Assembly: GCA_963844255.1 (NCBI GenBank)
Contig: CAWJNP010000035.1
Coordinates: forward strand, 1 to 64,000
DNA from: SZAS-79 sp963844255
GTDB lineage: Bacteria; Pseudomonadota; Gammaproteobacteria; Burkholderiales; SG8-39
Length of the DNA: 64,000 nt
Direction: 5' to 3'
The notes under the pieces were generated by a model, which saw only the letters and a program-made list of their open reading frames with translations, was not told where the DNA came from and did no database searches. The translations under genes and the position numbers were made by a program. The number at the start of each line of letters is the position of its first letter. The stretch's first letter is position 1. Shown here one piece after another: positions 7,695 to 17,337 of this stretch.

Positions 7695-9852
7695 ATGAAA
7701 CAGAAACTGCTTTGGCTGCTCCTTGTACTCGCGAGTGCGGTGCGCGCGGCGGCGCCCGAAGACGGTGCGCTCTCCGCAGGAGCTCAAGCCCGTCCCGCAG
7801 GAGGCACGCGCGGCCCACGTGGCCGCCGAGGTGCTCACCCGCTACCACTACACGGGGACGCCGCTGGATGTGGCGCTCTCGAACCGGATCTTCGACCAGT
7901 ACGTGAAATCGCTGGACGGCGAAAAACTGCTGTTCGTCCAGTCCGATATCGACCAGCTGTCTGCCAACCGCGCCAGGCTGGGCGAGGCGATCGTCAAGGA
8001 AGATCTCTCCGTGCCGTTCGCGATATTCAATCTGTACAGGCAGCGCGCGGCCGAGCGCTTCACCTATGCCCGCAGCCTGCTCAAAAAGGGATTTGATTTT
8101 CACAAGGAGGAGGGCTACCAGTTCGCGCGCGACAAGGCGGTCTGGGCGAAATCCGAAGCCGAGATCCAGGATTTCTGGCGCAGGCGGGTGAAGAACGACT
8201 GGCTGCGTCTGAAGATCGCCGGCAAGAACGACAAGCAGATCGTCGAGTTGCTCGACCGGCGCTATGACAGCTTCATCAAGCGGATCGGGCGCGTACGAGG
8301 CGCCGACGCCTTTCAGACGTTCATGAACGCCTATACGACGGCGATCGAGCCGCACACCAACTACATGGGACCGCGGGCCGCGGCCGAGTTCGACATCTCG
8401 ATGCGGCTGTCGCTGGTCGGCATCGGCGCCTCGCTGGCCGAACTCGACGATTACGTCACCATACGCGAGCTGATACCCGGCGGGCCGGCGATCCTGTCGG
8501 GGCTGATCAACGTGGGTGACCGCATCGTTGGTGTCGCCCAGGGCGAGAGCGGTCCCGTGACCGAGATCCTTGGCTGGCGGCTCGACGATGCCGTGGCGCT
8601 GATCCGGGGCGCCCCCGATTCGGTGGTGGTGCTCGACATCCTGCCGGCGGACGCCGGGCCGGATGGCAAGCACAGGCGGATTTCCCTGGTGCGCAAGAAG
8701 ATCAGCCTCGAAGCGCAGGCTGCGAAGTCCTCGGTGCACGAGGTGACGGACGGGCAGGTCACCCGCCGTGTCGGCGTGATCGCGCTGCCCTCGTTCTACG
8801 AGGATTTCGCGGGCAGGCAGAAGGGCACGAAGGATTACCGCAGCGCGACCCGCGACGTGGTCCGCCTGCTCGAGGACCTGAAGACGAAGAAGGTCGACAG
8901 CCTGCTGATCGACCTGCGCAACAACGGCGGCGGGTCGCTCACGCAGGCCATCGAACTCACGGGCCTGTTCATCGACAAGGGGCCGGTGGTGCAGCAGCGG
9001 AACGCGCGCGGCCAGATCTCGGTGGGCAGCGACAACCTGGCCGGTGTGGCCTGGGACGGACCGCTGGGCGTGCTGATCAACCGGCGTTCGGCCTCGGCCT
9101 CCGAAATATTTGCGGCGGCCATCCAGGACTACGGCCGCGGAGTGATCATCGGCGAGGCGAGTTTCGGCAAGGGCACGGTGCAGAACCTGGTCGATCTCGA
9201 TCGGATCGCGAGGAACAACAAGCCGCAGTTCGGCGAACTCAAGATGACGATTGCACAGTTCTTCCGCATCAACGGGGGCACGACACAGCTGCGCGGCGTG
9301 ATTCCGGACATCCCGTTCCCTGCGGTGTCCGACGCGCAGCACGTCGGCGAGTCGAGCTTCGACAATGCCTTGCCCTGGGTGCAGATCAAGGCGCTCGACT
9401 ACGCGCCGGTCGCGGACCTCAAGAGTGTCCAGTCGGCGCTGCTGGCACGGCACGAGGCCCGCGTGAAAGCCGACAAGGACTTCCGCCTGCTGCAGGAGAG
9501 CCTTGCGGAGGCGAAGACGCAGCGCGAGAAAAACCTGGTTTCCCTGAACGAGGCTGCGCGCCGCAAGGAACAGTCAGCGCTGGAGGCGCGCCAGGCGGCG
9601 CGTGAGGCGCAGTTGAGTCCGGCGGCGAAGACCTCCGCCCCGGGTGCGGACAATCCGTTGCGGGACGATGGTCTGCAGTTTGGCGAGCGCAAGCTCTCGA
9701 GGGAGCTTGCGGCCGAAAAGGCGCGCAAGTCGGTCAAGGACATCCTGCTGAACGAGGCCGTGCGCATCCTGGCCGACGCGGCCGCGATACTGCCCGCGAG
9801 CCCCGGGCTGGCGGCCATCGTCAAGCCGGGCGCGGCGCTGCTGCCGAACTAG
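7695..9852 (+). CDS. prc: Carboxy-terminal processing protease (Prc/Tsp, S41A), frameshifted near the start
   Basis: This is a periplasmic tail-specific protease of about 720 residues. The body carries the Prc N-terminal domain (HVAAEVLTRYHY, DGEKLLFVQSDID), a PDZ domain (SLVGIGASLAELDDYVTI), the S41 catalytic serine in RRSASASEIFAAA and the catalytic lysine in GEASFGKGTVQN. A C-terminal DUF3340-like helical region is also present. The signal peptide MKQKLLWLLLVLASAVRAAA starts at ATG 7695 but is in another frame from the body. A one-base gain (or two-base loss) around 7755-7775 separates them. Without it the protein would have no export signal, so a sequence error is likely. It is a housekeeping envelope protease and nothing else is co-transcribed. 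Confidence 0.9.
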
Positions 9853-9864
9853 CCGGCCGGCGGC

Positions 9865-10128
9865 TCAGTCGCTGACGTAGGGCCGCGCGAGCTTGAGACG
9901 CACGCTCAGGCCGACGCGCAGGGCGACGCGCAGCAGCGCTTCGAGGCTGAATTCCGCGGCGCGGCCGTTCATCAGCAGGTTCAGGCGGGGCCTTGTCAGG
10001 CGCAGCATCGCGGCCAGCTGTGTCTGTGTCATTCCTTCTTCGCCTGCCTGCTCGACGATGTGATCGAGGCGCCCCCTGATCGCGGCAATCGCCTGTTTGC
10101 GCAATGCGAGCATCGGGTCTGCAGCCAT
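9865..10128 (-). CDS. Small XRE/HigA-like helix-turn-helix regulator
   Basis: This is an 87-residue protein with a Cro/CI-type helix-turn-helix (MTQTQLAAMLRLTRPRLNLL, residues ~34-53). It is followed by a dimerisation-like segment FSLEALLRVALRVGLSVRL, as in HigA2-type antitoxin and XRE proteins. No toxin partner is adjacent: the neighbour downstream is the convergent protease gene and upstream is the divergent selenoprotein gene. A near-perfect palindrome lies 20 bp upstream of its start, a reasonable site for autoregulation, possibly also controlling the divergent selenoprotein gene. Function is inferred from fold only. Confidence 0.75.
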   Translation of the reverse strand: MAADPMLALRKQAIAAIRGRLDHIVEQAGEEGMTQTQLAAMLRLTRPRLNLLMNGRAAEFSLEALLRVALRVGLSVRLKLARPYVSD

Positions 10129-10147
10129 CCTTCACCTCCACATGGGT

Positions 10148-10165
10148 TGTATCGATAACGATACA
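10148..10165. promoter_or_regulatory. Near-perfect 18-bp palindrome upstream of the HTH gene
   Basis: TGTATCGATAACGATACA differs from the perfect palindrome at 183-200 at one base, and the match continues into the right flank (CAC-x-AACTG). It lies in the divergent gap between the XRE-like gene and the selenoprotein gene. This is the expected place for an operator of the HTH protein. Confidence 0.65.
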
Positions 10166-10304
10166 CTAACTGACACCAAAGTGGCTACAGAAGCGGACTT
10201 TGCCAAATAGATTAGTCAGATTCAGGCGGACTGCGGGTGGTGGCCACGGTGGGCCATCTGCGTGCTAGCATCGCCTGAAACCGGCACCTTCCAGGAGAGC
10301 GCAC

Positions 10305-12035
10305 ATGGTCAGCATCGAGTTCTACGATCCTTCCGGCGGCATCGAGGTCACGCAACCGCACGCCGCGCGCCTGGACACGCTGGCCGGCAAGCGGATCGGC
10401 ATCGTCACCAACGAGCAATGGCAGGCCTATCGGATGCTGCCGATGCTGAAAGAGTGGTTCGAACGCGATTTTCCGGACAGCGAAGTGCTGCCGATTGACG
10501 CCTTTCCGCAGGGCAACGGGCTGATCGGCGAGCCGGAGACTGCGCGGCTGGTGCAGGCCTCGGGTGTCGACGCGGTGATCATCGGCAACGCCGCCTGAGG
10601 GTCCTGCGCCACAGCGTGCGGCCGTGCTGCCGCACACATCGAAGCACTGGGCATCCCCACCGTGACGCTCACGCGGTCGGATTTCGTCGGTGTCATGAAG
10701 AATGCCATCTCGGGCCTCGGCCTTGCGCCGGATGCGGCCATGGTCGAGTTTTCGATCGAGCTGTTCCTGCCCGGCAGCGATATCGGCGCGGTCGAGGCCC
10801 GCAGGCATGAGTTCTATGCCGGGCTGACCGGCTGGAAATCCGTGCTGCAACCCTCGGCTGACGGCGCCGTGCCGATGCTGAGCGTCGCGGGTGCGAGCTA
10901 CGAAGACGCGCTGGAGCGTGCCAACCACCTGCTGATCACCAGCCTGCAGGGCGACGGCCTGCCGCTGTGGCCGGCCACGCGCGAGCGCGTCGAGCGGATC
11001 CTCGCAGGCAGCGCGCAGCCGCGCACGCAGCTGCTCGGCAAGTTTCCGCCGCGCGGCGGGCTCGCCACGGTCGAAACCTGCGCGGTCGCGCTGGCGATGG
11101 CGGGAGGGCGGCCCGAATACCTCCCGGTGCTGATCGCCGCGGTCGAAGCCTTCCTCGATCCGGACACCAACGCCGAGCAGCTGCAGGCGGCCTCGGGCAG
11201 CGCGTTCCCCGTGGTCATCGTCAACGGTCCCATCGCAAAGCAGATCCGCCTGAATTCGGGATTCGGATGCCTCGGGCCCGACCCGCAGCGTCCGGCCGGT
11301 GCGAGCATCGGCCGCGCGCTGCGCCTCATACAGCAGAACGTCGGCGGCGCGCTGCCCGGCATCGGCGCGATGGCCAACTATGGCGGCATGCGCGCCACCA
11401 ACATGGTGTTCGCCGAGGACGAAGACACTCTTCCCCCGGGATGGCCCACGCACGCCGCAGAGCGCCACGGATTTGGGCCGGGCGTGAACTCGGTTTCGCT
11501 GCTGTTCGCCAACGGTGCGACCAACATCCGGCGGCGCGGCGCGATGAAGGAAACGCCGGAAGAAGACGCCACCCAGGGCATGCACCGCATGGCCGATTTC
11601 ATGCGCGTGCCGAACCTCACCAACCTGCAGGGCTGGGAGCACGGCACGCCCGGGGCGCTGCTGCTGCCCGGGATCGTTGCGCAGAACATGGCCAGGCTGG
11701 GCTGGACCAAACCTGCGATGCGCGAATTCTTCTGGACGCATTCGCGGATTCCGGCCGCCGAGCTGCGACGCGCGGGCGGCCCGGCGTGGATCGAGATGGA
11801 CGCGAACCCGGTCACGCGCGCCAGCGTCGCGCTCGACCCCTGGCCGCTCACCGCGGTTCCGGAAAACTTCGTGATCGTCGTTGCGGGGGGCGGGCACCCG
11901 ACCAACAGCTTCTGGCTGCAGGGCTACAGTCCGCGCGTGACGGGGCGCGAGATCCATCTGCCGAATGGCTACGATCGCCTGCTCGCGCAGGCCGACCGCG
12001 ACCTGGGCTGCGGATCGGACGCCTGCCTGATCTGA
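10305..12035 (+). CDS. UGSC-family selenoprotein, in-frame TGA read as selenocysteine
   Basis: One reading frame runs from ATG 10305 to TGA 12035, interrupted only by TGA at 10596-10598. Read as selenocysteine, the residues around it are GNAA-U-G-S-C-ATACGRAA, the motif that names the UGSC family of bacterial selenoproteins. Upstream and downstream segments are in the same frame and both are protein-like, so no frameshift is needed. The product would be 576 residues. The N-terminal ~180 residues resemble a small alpha/beta domain carrying the U-x-x-C redox-like pair. The remainder holds a large conserved region (NSGFGCLGPDPQRPAGASIG) and a Cys-rich end (LGCGSDACLI). AGGAGAG precedes the start. 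A candidate SECIS hairpin follows the TGA. An MFS gene begins two bases after the final stop. The biochemical role of the family is not known to me. Without Sec machinery only a 97-residue peptide would be made. Confidence 0.88.
10616..10635 (+). promoter_or_regulatory. Candidate bacterial SECIS hairpin
   Basis: GTGCGGC (10616-10622) pairs perfectly with GCCGCAC (10629-10635) around the six-base loop CGTGCT. The stem starts 17 bases and the loop 24 bases after the TGA. Bacterial SECIS elements lie just downstream of the Sec codon, inside the coding region, with a short stem and a G near the start of the loop. This hairpin has all three features. High GC makes chance hairpins common, so the evidence is supportive only. 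Confidence 0.55.
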
Positions 12036-12036
12036 G

Positions 12037-13450
12037 GTGACGCGCGCGTCCTCCGCCGGCCGTCCCGTCCTCGGCCTGTGCGTGGTCGGGTTGGGCGCCT
12101 CGCTGCCGCCGCTGGACCTCGCGGTCAATGTCGCGTTTCCGGCGATTACCGCCGCATTCAGTCTGGACACACCCGGAATCCGATGGGTGGTGGCCGCCTA
12201 TGTCGTGAGTTATGCGAGCCTGATGCTTGCGTTCGGCAGCCTCGGGGACCTCATCGGCTACCGGCGGATCTTTCGCGCGGGACTCGTGCTCGGTGCCGTG
12301 GCCTTCGTGCTCTGCGCCCTTGCGCCCGACTACGCCTGGCTGCTTGCGGCACGCACGGTGCAGGGCGTCGCCGCCGCGCTGCTCCTGAGTTGCGCGCCCG
12401 CGCTGGCGACTTCGCTGTTCGAGGAGAGTCGCCGGATCTGGGTGCTCGGCGCGTATTCGAGCATGGCCGCCGCGGCCGGTGTGGTCGCGCCCTTGCTCGG
12501 CGGCGCCAGCATCGCGGTGTTCGGCTGGGCGGGGGTGTTCTGGTTTCGCGTGCCGATTGCCCTGCTAGCCCTGCTCCTGCTGCCCGCATTGCCGGTGCTG
12601 CCGCATGCCGGGCATCCGCTGGCGGCGCGCAGGTTCGATGCCGCCGGCGCGTCCCTGCTGGGTGCGGGCATCGCCATGCTGCTGCTGGCCCCGATGCTGG
12701 TGCAGGCGGCCGAAGCGCCATGGCTTGCGTTTTCGGCCGCCGCCGCGGGTACGTTCCTGTTCGCCGGGTTCCTGCGCCACCAGCGCCGTGCCGCGCAGAC
12801 CGTGCTGCCGCTTGCGTTGCTACGCGATTCCGGCTTCGTGTTCCTCAATCTGGTCAGCAGCGCGGTACATTTCTGCGGCTTTACGGTTCCGCTGATCGTG
12901 CCTTACTACCTGACCCGCATCTCGGGCTACGGTCCGCTGGATGCGGGTGGCGTGCTGACGGCGTGGCCGCTCGGCATGCTGGCCGGTTCGGCGCTCGGTG
13001 CGCCGGCGGCGCGCGCGTTCGGGCGCGGGCGCACCGCGCTGATCGGTGGCGGGTTGCTGGTCATCGGCCTGGTCGCCATCGGGTTCTGGCCGGCGGCGCT
13101 GGCCGCGCTGCCCATGCTGCCGGGCCTGTTCCTGCATGGCGCGGGAATCGGCCTGTTCCAGGTGGCCTATACCGACATGGTGATTGCGATGCTGCCGCAG
13201 CATGACGCGCGGCGTGGCCGGCAGCCTGACGATCCTCACGCGCACCGTCGGCATCATGCTCGGTGCGGCAGGACTGAGCGCGGCGCTGCAACTTTCCGAG
13301 GCGGGGTATCTCACCGCGGGACGCGCCGCGCCGGAGGCGTTTCTTGCCGCGTTCCAGTCGGTGTTCCAGTATGCCGCGGCCGGATTCGCAATCCTGCTGG
13401 CACTCAGCTGCCTGCACCGCCGCGTCTGGGTCGATGCGCGTGGCGATTGA
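12037..13450 (+). CDS. MFS transporter (DHA2-like), frameshifted
   Basis: This is a major facilitator of about 470 residues with roughly 12-14 hydrophobic segments. The N-terminal half has the usual motif A region (LGDLIGYRRIFRAGLVLG) and a motif C-like helix (GVVAPLLGGA). GTG 12037 starts two bases after the selenoprotein stop codon, so the two genes are probably co-transcribed. The frame breaks near 13200-13210 at LPQHD. The last ~80 residues (RGVAGSLTILTRTVGIMLG to WVDARGD) continue in another frame after a one-base insertion. Conservation of both halves favours an indel error or a very recent mutation. The substrate is unknown. Adjacency suggests it exports or imports something linked to the selenoprotein. 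Confidence 0.8.
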
Positions 13451-14315
13451 TCAGCCGCCCTGGCTGCGTATCTCCGTCAGAACCGGCCGCAGGTAGTCGA
13501 GGAAGGCTTCCGGATTCTCGCTCATCGGGAAATGGCCCAGCCCCTTCATGATCGTGACCTTCGCGCCCTTGATGAGGGCCGCAGCGGCCTCGGTGTCCCT
13601 CGGTGAGGCCGAGTAGTCGTACTCGCCGGTCAGCATGTAGAGCGGACACACCGTGGTGTCGATCGCGCCGATGCGCGCCCGGATGTCGCCTTCCACCTGA
13701 TAGAAGAAGAGATCCCCGGTGAACACGCCCGGCCCGCCCTGCATGTAGTGCCAGACCGTCTCCCATCGATGCGCCTCGGGGCTCAACGGCGACATCAGCC
13801 CGTAGGCGACCGCGCCGCAGGCCTGCCCGCCATGCACCTCGGCATGATTCAGCCAGGCCGATTCGTAGTAGCGCTCGACATAGGCCGCTGACTGCAGCCC
13901 GACCAGGGCACGCAGTTCGGAAGCGTGTTCGAGGGCCAGGTTGAGCACGATGCGACCGCCGATCGAGCAGCCCATCACGACCGGGCGATCCTTGCCGTGC
14001 AGGCCGAGCGCCTTCGCGACCGCCATGATCTGGCGCGTATAGCTTTCGGTGGTGAGCCGGTAGTCGTCCTTTTCCCAGCCCTCGGGCGGCGAGGACTTGC
14101 CGTGCCAGGGCATGTCGAATGCGATGACGCGATAGTGACGGGTGATCTCCGGGTCGTTCAGCACCGCGCGGAACTGGCGGCTGTCGGAGCCCGCAGTGTG
14201 CAGGCAGAGCGAGCGGGATGCCTTGTCCGGCTTCCTCGAAATACAGGCGATGCGGCTTGCCATCGAGTTCCATGTGCACGTAGCGGCCGGTGACGTTCTC
14301 CAGACGGGCAGTCAT
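13451..14315 (-). CDS. Alpha/beta-fold hydrolase, frameshifted near the N-terminus
   Basis: This is a hydrolase of about 287 residues. It has the oxyanion region CLHTAGSDSRQF, the nucleophile elbow VMGCSIGGRI (Cys or Ser in the G-x-S-x-G-like context), a late acid (LTGEYDYSAS) and the catalytic His in GLGHFPMSE. The first ~34 residues (MTARLENVTGRYVHMELDG...) start at ATG 14315, overlapping the stop of the upstream gene as ATGA. They lie one frame away from the rest, with the break at about 14208-14213. The nucleophile motif reads G-C-S-I-G, so serine is the likely nucleophile. It is convergent with the MFS gene. The substrate is unknown. Confidence 0.82.
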
Positions 14316-14674
14316 GCGGCCACCCTGCGCGGCGAGGCCAGCACCAGCTTGAGGTACAGAAGATAGGCCATCAGCACGCGCTGGTCGCCTTCGAAGGCCA
14401 CATCGCCCCGGCGCAGAAGCGCAAAGAAATCGTGCCAGCCGGGCGCGGGCACGGGTCGCCAGAATTTTTCCCAGCATTCCGCCTTCGCGCGGATCGCGAA
14501 GCGCCAGGCGCGCATCACGAAGGGCCCCTTGGCCACGGGTTCGATGCGCCCGGCGCGCACCGTGAGTAGGTATTGCTGCTCGCCGACCTCGACCATGAAG
14601 GTCTCGTTCATGTCGCGGCCCCAGCGCACGATGGCGGGGTCACCGTTCACCAGTTCGGGGATGCGTTCGATCAT
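14312..14674 (-). CDS. Small conserved-looking protein, possibly SCP-2-like
   Basis: This is a 120-residue soluble protein without a signal peptide, overlapping the start of the hydrolase gene by four bases (ATGA). Its pattern is a beta-rich first half (FMVEVGEQQYLLTVRAG) and a helical second half with a W-rich turn (AECWEKFWRPVPAPGWHDFF). That layout, and pairing with a hydrolase, recalls small SCP-2/sterol-carrier-like proteins that bind acyl or aromatic ligands. I cannot confirm the family from sequence alone. The overlap makes co-translation with the hydrolase very likely. Confidence 0.65.
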   Translation of the reverse strand: MIERIPELVNGDPAIVRWGRDMNETFMVEVGEQQYLLTVRAGRIEPVAKGPFVMRAWRFAIRAKAECWEKFWRPVPAPGWHDFFALLRRGDVAFEGDQRVLMAYLLYLKLVLASPRRVAA

Positions 14675-14695
14675 GTGTCGCTCCTTGGGAGGATC

Positions 14696-15865
14696 CTAAC
14701 CCTGGGGTTTGTCGAAGCCGAGCGCTGCTGCCCGCGCGAGACAGCGCCGGTGCCGCTCGTCGACCCGGTTGGCAAACCATTCGGTCGTGAGCTTGCGTTT
14801 GATCTTCGGTCCGTGCAGGGCAATGCGCGGCAGGACCGCACGCGGCAGGGGTTTGCGCTCGATGCGCTCGGCCAGTTCGTAGACGCGCGCATACAGCGTG
14901 GTGCGCTCGAATTCCCTGCTGCCACCTTGCTCGAGGGCGTCGCGGATGTCGTCGCCACCCATGCCGAGCCTCTTGCCGAGGGAGCGCACCGCGCGCTCGG
15001 TGCTGCCCGGCGCCGAATCGGAACCCGCACCGTGGCGTATCAGATCGCCATCGAGATCGAGCGGGATGCCCGAGGCCAGGCTCACCGCATTCTGGAACGC
15101 GGCGTTGCGGCTGGCATAGCGGCCGGCGTTGAAGTCGGCGAATCGATAGATGGGCTTGTCGTACGCAGCCGGATAGTCGAGCAGGTGGGCAATGCCGAAA
15201 TACAGCCCGCCGCGCCGCGTAAATACCTCGTGGCGGATCGAACCGGACACCGGGTAGGGGTAGTCGCGCGAGCGCGTGCGGCTTTCGGCGAAGGCGATGC
15301 TGACCTGCATTGCACCTCCTGTCCGCACCGGATTCAGTCCGGCGAAGAGTCTTTTGCCGAGCGGGACCTCGCTGATGAGGTCTTCGAATATTTCGCTCAG
15401 TTCCCTTTCGGTCTTTACGGCATCGATGCGTTCGCCATAGGACTTCCCGTTCGGGGATGAAAGTTTCAAGGCGACGCGCACCGCAAACGCCGGGACGCCC
15501 AGGCTTTCGGCGCGGCGGTCGATTTCTTCCCATGAAATTTTGGGGAGCTGAGGCACGGCGGGGTCGGCCTGGAAACCCGATTCCTGCTCGCTGATTGCCA
15601 GCACCGCGCAGGTGTTGGAAGCGGTCGGTGCGATTTCCATCGCCGCAAATGCGGCATAAATGTCGACCGCCCACCCCTGTCGATCGCGCACAGTCGTTGG
15701 GAGCAGGTTGACGATTTTTGCGCGCACATCCGCCGGCCGGGGTGGCTGGGTGTCGGGCAGTCGTTCATCGGTGGCACAGCCGGACATCAGCGCAACGGCC
15801 AGGGCAGGCAGCCACGCGGCCGTGCGAAATCGAAAGGGCGGTTGAACGGGAAATCTCAATTGCAT
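14696..15865 (-). CDS. DUF1615-family lipoprotein
   Basis: This is a 389-residue envelope lipoprotein. The signal peptide ends in the lipobox LMSGC-ATDE. The body matches the DUF1615 family, with CAVLAISEQESGFQADP near residue 90, the NPVRTGGAMQVSIAF segment and the strongly conserved GGLYFGIAHLLDYPA / YRFADFNAGRYASRNAAFQ block. E. coli YaiW is the best-known relative, an outer-membrane lipoprotein linked to peptide uptake, but the molecular role is unresolved. It follows livF by six bases on the same strand, so it is probably read from the liv operon. Confidence 0.85.
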   Translation of the reverse strand: MQLRFPVQPPFRFRTAAWLPALAVALMSGCATDERLPDTQPPRPADVRAKIVNLLPTTVRDRQGWAVDIYAAFAAMEIAPTASNTCAVLAISEQESGFQADPAVPQLPKISWEEIDRRAESLGVPAFAVRVALKLSSPNGKSYGERIDAVKTERELSEIFEDLISEVPLGKRLFAGLNPVRTGGAMQVSIAFAESRTRSRDYPYPVSGSIRHEVFTRRGGLYFGIAHLLDYPAAYDKPIYRFADFNAGRYASRNAAFQNAVSLASGIPLDLDGDLIRHGAGSDSAPGSTERAVRSLGKRLGMGGDDIRDALEQGGSREFERTTLYARVYELAERIERKPLPRAVLPRIALHGPKIKRKLTTEWFANRVDERHRRCLARAAALGFDKPQG

Positions 15866-15871
15866 GAAGGG

Positions 15872-16585
15872 CTAGACGCCGAGGTAGCGGTGCCACAGGC
15901 CGTGGTCGGCATCGAGCTCGGCGGAGGTTCCCTGCCAGGCCACACGGCCGCGCTCTAGGATGGTGTGGCGGTCGGCGAGCTTGATGAGCCGTTCGACGTA
16001 CTTGTCGACGACCAGGATGGTCTGTCCCGCCGCGCGCAGGGTTGCGAGGCAGTGCCAGATTTCCTCGCGAATGAGCGGCGCAAGGCCTTCGGTCGCCTCG
16101 TCGAGTACGAGCAGGTGCGGATTGGTCACCAGCGCACGGCCGATGGCGAGCATCTGCTGCTCGCCGCCCGAGAGCTGGTTGCCCATGTTGCCCGAGCGCT
16201 CCCTGAGCCGCGGGAACAGGCCGTACACCTTGTCCACGGTCCAGGGGTCGGAACGCCCGCTGCGGTTGCCGGCGAACGCGACGAGGTTTTCGCGCACCGT
16301 GAGGTTGGGAAAGATCTGCCGTCCCTCGGGCACCAGCGCGATGCCGGCGCGCGCGATCCGGTCCGGGGACTGGCGCTCGATGCGCCGGCCGCGAAACGCG
16401 ATCGCGCCGCCGCGCGCGGGGGTGAGTCCCATGATCGAGCGGATCGTTGTGGTCTTGCCCATGCCGTTGCGGCCGAGCAGCGCCACGCACTCGCCGGGCC
16501 CGATCTCGAGGTCGATGCCGAACAGCACCTGGCTGCGGCCGTAAGCGGTCTCCAGCCCTTCCATCCGCAGCAGGGAATCGCTCAT
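15872..16585 (-). CDS. livF: Branched-chain amino-acid ABC transporter ATPase (LivF type)
   Basis: This is a 237-residue ABC ATPase with Walker A GRNGMGKTTT, signature LSGGEQQMLAIGRAL, Walker B LLVLDEATEGLAP and the H-loop replaced by VVDKYVERLIKLADRH, as is common in LivF. Its start overlaps the end of livG by four bases. It is the second ATPase of the transporter encoded by the next four genes upstream. The substrate class (branched-chain amino acids, amides or aromatic acids) cannot be fixed from sequence. Confidence 0.92.
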   Translation of the reverse strand: MSDSLLRMEGLETAYGRSQVLFGIDLEIGPGECVALLGRNGMGKTTTIRSIMGLTPARGGAIAFRGRRIERQSPDRIARAGIALVPEGRQIFPNLTVRENLVAFAGNRSGRSDPWTVDKVYGLFPRLRERSGNMGNQLSGGEQQMLAIGRALVTNPHLLVLDEATEGLAPLIREEIWHCLATLRAAGQTILVVDKYVERLIKLADRHTILERGRVAWQGTSAELDADHGLWHRYLGV

Positions 16586-17337
16586 GCGATCGCCTCGTCG
16601 CCGAGGTAGGCGCGCTTCACTTCGGCGTTGTCGCGGATCTCTCCCGGCGTGCCGGTCGCGATGATGCTGCCGTTGACCAGTACCGAGATCCGGTCGGCCA
16701 GACGGAACACGGCGTCCATGTCGTGCTCGACCAGCAGCACGGTCGCGCGTTCGCGAACCCGCCCGATGAGTTCAATCATGCGTTGAGATTCGTCCGGTCC
16801 CATGCCGGCCATCGGCTCGTCGAGCAGCACCAGCTTCGGCTGCGTGGCCAGCGCGAGCCCGACCTCCAGACTGCGCTGTTCGCCATGCGCGAGATTCCCG
16901 GCCTGCGTCCCGATGCGCCCTGCAAGCCCGATGTCCGCTGCGATCCGGCGGGCTTCCTCGAACAGGGCGGCCTCTGACGCAACCGGACGCCAGAACCCGA
17001 GGCTCGAGCCGCTGCGTGCCTGCACCGCCAGGGCAAGGTTGTCCTCGACGCTGAACTTCCCGAAGATGCTGGTGATCTGGTAGCTGCGCGCAAGGCCTGC
17101 GCGCACGCGCGCATGTTGAGCTGTTCCGGTGATGTCCGCACCGTCGAATTCGATCCGTCCGCCATCGGGCGCGAGCGAGCCCGCGATCTGCGCGATCAGC
17201 GTGGTCTTGCCGGCGCCGTTCGGTCCGATCAGGGCATGCACTTCGCCGCGACGCACCGACAGGCTGACGCTGTCGGTGGCAACGACCCCGCCGAAATGCT
17301 TCTGCAGGCCGTCTATTTTCAGGAGCTCGTCACTCAT
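16582..17337 (-). CDS. livG: Branched-chain amino-acid ABC transporter ATPase (LivG type)
   Basis: This is a 251-residue ABC ATPase. It has Walker A GPNGAGKTTL and a signature-region variant LAHGEQRSLEVGLAL that is normal for LivG. Walker B reads LVLLDEPMAGM, and VLLVEHDMDAVFRLADRI holds the H-loop His. The start at ATG 17337 overlaps the end of livM by eight bases. A longer in-frame extension reaches 17370 but lies inside livM and is not conserved. Confidence 0.93.
   Translation of the reverse strand: MSDELLKIDGLQKHFGGVVATDSVSLSVRRGEVHALIGPNGAGKTTLIAQIAGSLAPDGGRIEFDGADITGTAQHARVRAGLARSYQITSIFGKFSVEDNLALAVQARSGSSLGFWRPVASEAALFEEARRIAADIGLAGRIGTQAGNLAHGEQRSLEVGLALATQPKLVLLDEPMAGMGPDESQRMIELIGRVRERATVLLVEHDMDAVFRLADRISVLVNGSIIATGTPGEIRDNAEVKRAYLGDEAIA

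Noticed and set aside
7528..9453. 641-residue open frame opposite the Prc protease
   Set aside because: The protease strand has the catalytic Ser and Lys and a PDZ domain. The reverse frame has none of these.
10596..10661. The TGA as a true stop with a second gene starting at 10662
   Set aside because: The frame is unbroken on both sides, the intervening codons are protein-like and contain G-S-C after the TGA, and no ribosome site precedes 10662.
10212..12170. 652-residue open frame opposite the selenoprotein gene
   Set aside because: Antisense shadow with random-like composition. The plus strand carries the UGSC motif, ribosome site and conserved blocks.
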